A stretch of DNA of 64,000 nt from Planctomycetaceae bacterium. GTDB taxonomy: Bacteria; Planctomycetota; Phycisphaerae; Phycisphaerales; SM1A02. A program made the translations under genes and the position numbers. The notes under the pieces were generated by a model. The model was not told where the DNA came from, made no database searches, and was given only the letters and a program-made list of their open reading frames with translations. Numbering within the stretch: the stretch's first letter is position 1; every line of letters begins with the position of its first letter. The DNA is taken from NCBI GenBank assembly GCA_027490145.1, contig JAIXYQ010000005.1, positions 60,365 through 124,364 on the forward strand, in the 5' to 3' direction. Below, in pieces: positions 62,596-64,000 of this stretch.

Positions 62596-63861
62596 ATGGG
62601 TTTTCGACAGGGTTCCATCGCGTATTCCCGCTTCGCCGTCAGTGGTTCCACGCCAAGCGTGGCCGATGGGGCGCTCTACGAGTCGCTGCATGACCACCGC
62701 ATCCGCCCCGACGGAGCCGGAAACGGCACCGAGAGCGTGAGTGGGTGGATCACCGGCCGTCACGTCTTCGACACGGAGTTCTCCTACGGCTCCTGCGGCT
62801 TCGGCATGAGCCTTGCCGCGGCCATGCGCGTGGACACGGCGAAGGTCCCGGCCGACATCCGTCGTGCGTACCGGGCCATGGCGGAGGACGAGGCCCGCGG
62901 GCCGGCCGGGGCCGACGGTGAACCCCGTCGACTCGCTCGACACGAACGCATGCAGGCGAAGGAGCACGCCGAACGCCGCTGCATGGACGAGATCTCCGCG
63001 GGCATGTGGCGCCGAGTGAAGCAGGTGCCGGTGCTGTGGGACATCCCCGGGGGCACGCTCTTCGCGCCCGCGTCGAGCGACGCGCTCTCCAAGGAGCTGC
63101 GATCGCTGTGCGAAGCGGCCTTCGAGGTGCGCATCGATCGGCTCGGGGCCGCCGGACTCGCGGCGAAGCTCCTGGATGCCGAGGGCCGTGGCGGCGAGCT
63201 CGAGGACATCCGGCCCGATGCCCTGACCGCGAGGCCGAGCGGGCAGGCGCGGGATGACGGTGAGCAGGCTGCGAAGCCCATGGGCGACGGTCGTCCCGAG
63301 GTGCCCTGGTGTGCGCATGAACCGCTGGATTTCCTCGGCAATCTCTTCCTGCTCTGGCTCTGGTGGCGCTCGAGCGAGCACCGGGGCGAGATCGAGACCG
63401 CCGGCGAGACGGTGCACGTCATGATTGATCGCGTGCTCGACATGACCTGCGCCTGGGGCGTGGGCGGCAGCCAGAACCTCCGCGGTGACGGTCCGGCCGC
63501 AAGCGCCGAGGCACGCAAGGCGCTCCAGGCCGGCAAGTGGCCGCGTCGGTGCGGGCTCGTGGTCGTCGCCAGCGGTCAGCAGTGGATGCTCACGCTGCAG
63601 GGCGAGTCGCTCTCGGTCAGCGGCCTCGTCATCCCGCAGCCCGAGGAGCCCGACGAGCACGAGCGCGCGACCATCGAGCGTCGCGTCGACAGCATGCTGA
63701 CCTTTGATCGCACGCTGGTCGCGATGTACCGCGCGTTCCTCGAGGAGCGCTTGGGGCGACGCTGGTCGGCCACGAGCCATGCGATGCGCGACTGGATCGC
63801 GCGTGCGGGCGCCGCACCTGCGGCCGCGTCCCGGCGCGAGGCGCAGGTGGCCGAGGCCTGA
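62596..63861 (+). CDS. RdgC-like recombination-associated protein
   Basis: The 421-residue protein begins MGFRQGSIAYSRFAVSG, followed by SGWITGRHVFDTEF and FGMSLAAAMRVDTAKVPADI (about residues 55-90). A basic helical stretch, RLARHERMQAKEHAERRCMD, leads into EISAGMWRRVKQVPVLWDIPGG and TLFAPASSDALSKELRSLCE, which resembles the central RdgC pattern (LLPRAF..., rg.l.v..as...ae...l). The PLDFLGNLFLLWLWW segment is typical of RdgC-like proteins in non-proteobacteria. RdgC is a ring-shaped DNA-binding protein that limits RecA. No recombination gene adjoins it. The call rests on remembered family pattern. The last 139 bases of the window after it show no gene. Confidence 0.62.
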   Translation: MGFRQGSIAYSRFAVSGSTPSVADGALYESLHDHRIRPDGAGNGTESVSGWITGRHVFDTEFSYGSCGFGMSLAAAMRVDTAKVPADIRRAYRAMAEDEARGPAGADGEPRRLARHERMQAKEHAERRCMDEISAGMWRRVKQVPVLWDIPGGTLFAPASSDALSKELRSLCEAAFEVRIDRLGAAGLAAKLLDAEGRGGELEDIRPDALTARPSGQARDDGEQAAKPMGDGRPEVPWCAHEPLDFLGNLFLLWLWWRSSEHRGEIETAGETVHVMIDRVLDMTCAWGVGGSQNLRGDGPAASAEARKALQAGKWPRRCGLVVVASGQQWMLTLQGESLSVSGLVIPQPEEPDEHERATIERRVDSMLTFDRTLVAMYRAFLEERLGRRWSATSHAMRDWIARAGAAPAAASRREAQVAEA

Positions 63862-64000
63862 GCGCGCGTTGCGTGCTCCGCGCGTCCTCTCGCTCCCTCG
63901 GGCCCTGGCTGCGCGGACGCGCTCGCTCCACCCGGCTTCGCTCGCGCTCTCGTCCGTCGCTCGGCGGGGCCGGCACCCGCCTCCGAATGCACCGTTCGTG

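Noticed and set aside
63862..64000. Start of another gene at the right edge
   Set aside because: Only 139 bases remain. No start with an upstream signal or family match is visible.

Overview
This 64 kb window is high-G+C DNA (about two thirds G+C by eye, strong G/C bias at third codon positions). Its gene content points to Planctomycetota, most likely class Phycisphaerae. The main evidence is: a planctomycete DUF1549/DUF1553 plus DUF1501 gene pair (2-3352); secreted proteins built from calcium-binding DxDGDGxPD and DCNGNGxPDxCD repeats; several ASPIC/UnbV (CRTAC1-like) FG-GAP proteins; a DUF1559-like motif; and a mur gene block with an ftsQ-like gene but no ftsA or ftsZ beside it. No rRNA, tRNA, CRISPR array, insertion sequence or prophage was seen. 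It reads as ordinary chromosome.

Layout. 1-6.1 kb: 3' part of a DUF1549/DUF1553 gene, a DUF1501 gene, a divergent DUF885 peptidase-like gene and a small secreted protein. 6.2-14.7 kb: double-ACT protein, tandem QueD-like protein, a possible short RNA, a YdjY-like lipoprotein, ABC ATPase-ruvC, trpE, a zinc-ribbon membrane protein and an S41 protease. 14.8-18.3 kb: pdhA-pdhB-pdhC operon. 18.4-25.4 kb: an O-antigen-ligase-like gene converging on a 1,929-residue repeat protein. 25.5-28.4 kb: rlmN, ferredoxin-iscX and a nitrilase-family amidohydrolase. 28.5-37 kb: a lipoprotein with TPR, FG-GAP and ASPIC domains, a membrane five-heme cytochrome c with TPRs, and a second FG-GAP/ASPIC protein. 37-44.2 kb: a secreted FG-GAP protein, a di-heme oxidoreductase-like protein, a TPR lipoprotein and a third FG-GAP/ASPIC protein. 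44.2-49.6 kb (minus): greA, a membrane protein, ftsQ-like, ddl, murB, murC. 49.8-57.1 kb: a sigma-54 response regulator, two LptF/LptG permeases, a parvulin-like lipoprotein and a glycosyltransferase-like membrane protein. 57.1-64 kb: rplT-rpmI, an ECF sigma/anti-sigma pair, hpnH, a ThuA-like secreted protein and an RdgC-like gene.

Common themes. (1) About a dozen genes have a TANNNT -10-like hexamer 6-10 nt before the start codon and no Shine-Dalgarno, which implies leaderless or nearly leaderless transcripts. Other genes have AAGGAG/AGGAG sites and longer leaders. (2) Four otherwise different secreted proteins end in the same paired EF-hand-like (dockerin-like) module with DL..LL..WG signatures, probably a shared secretion or attachment tag. 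(3) Two loci combine TPR, FG-GAP/ASPIC and heme-c proteins. They are the best candidate here for an uncharacterised cell-envelope system. Several operons overlap by ATGA, GTGA or TTGA, indicating translational coupling.
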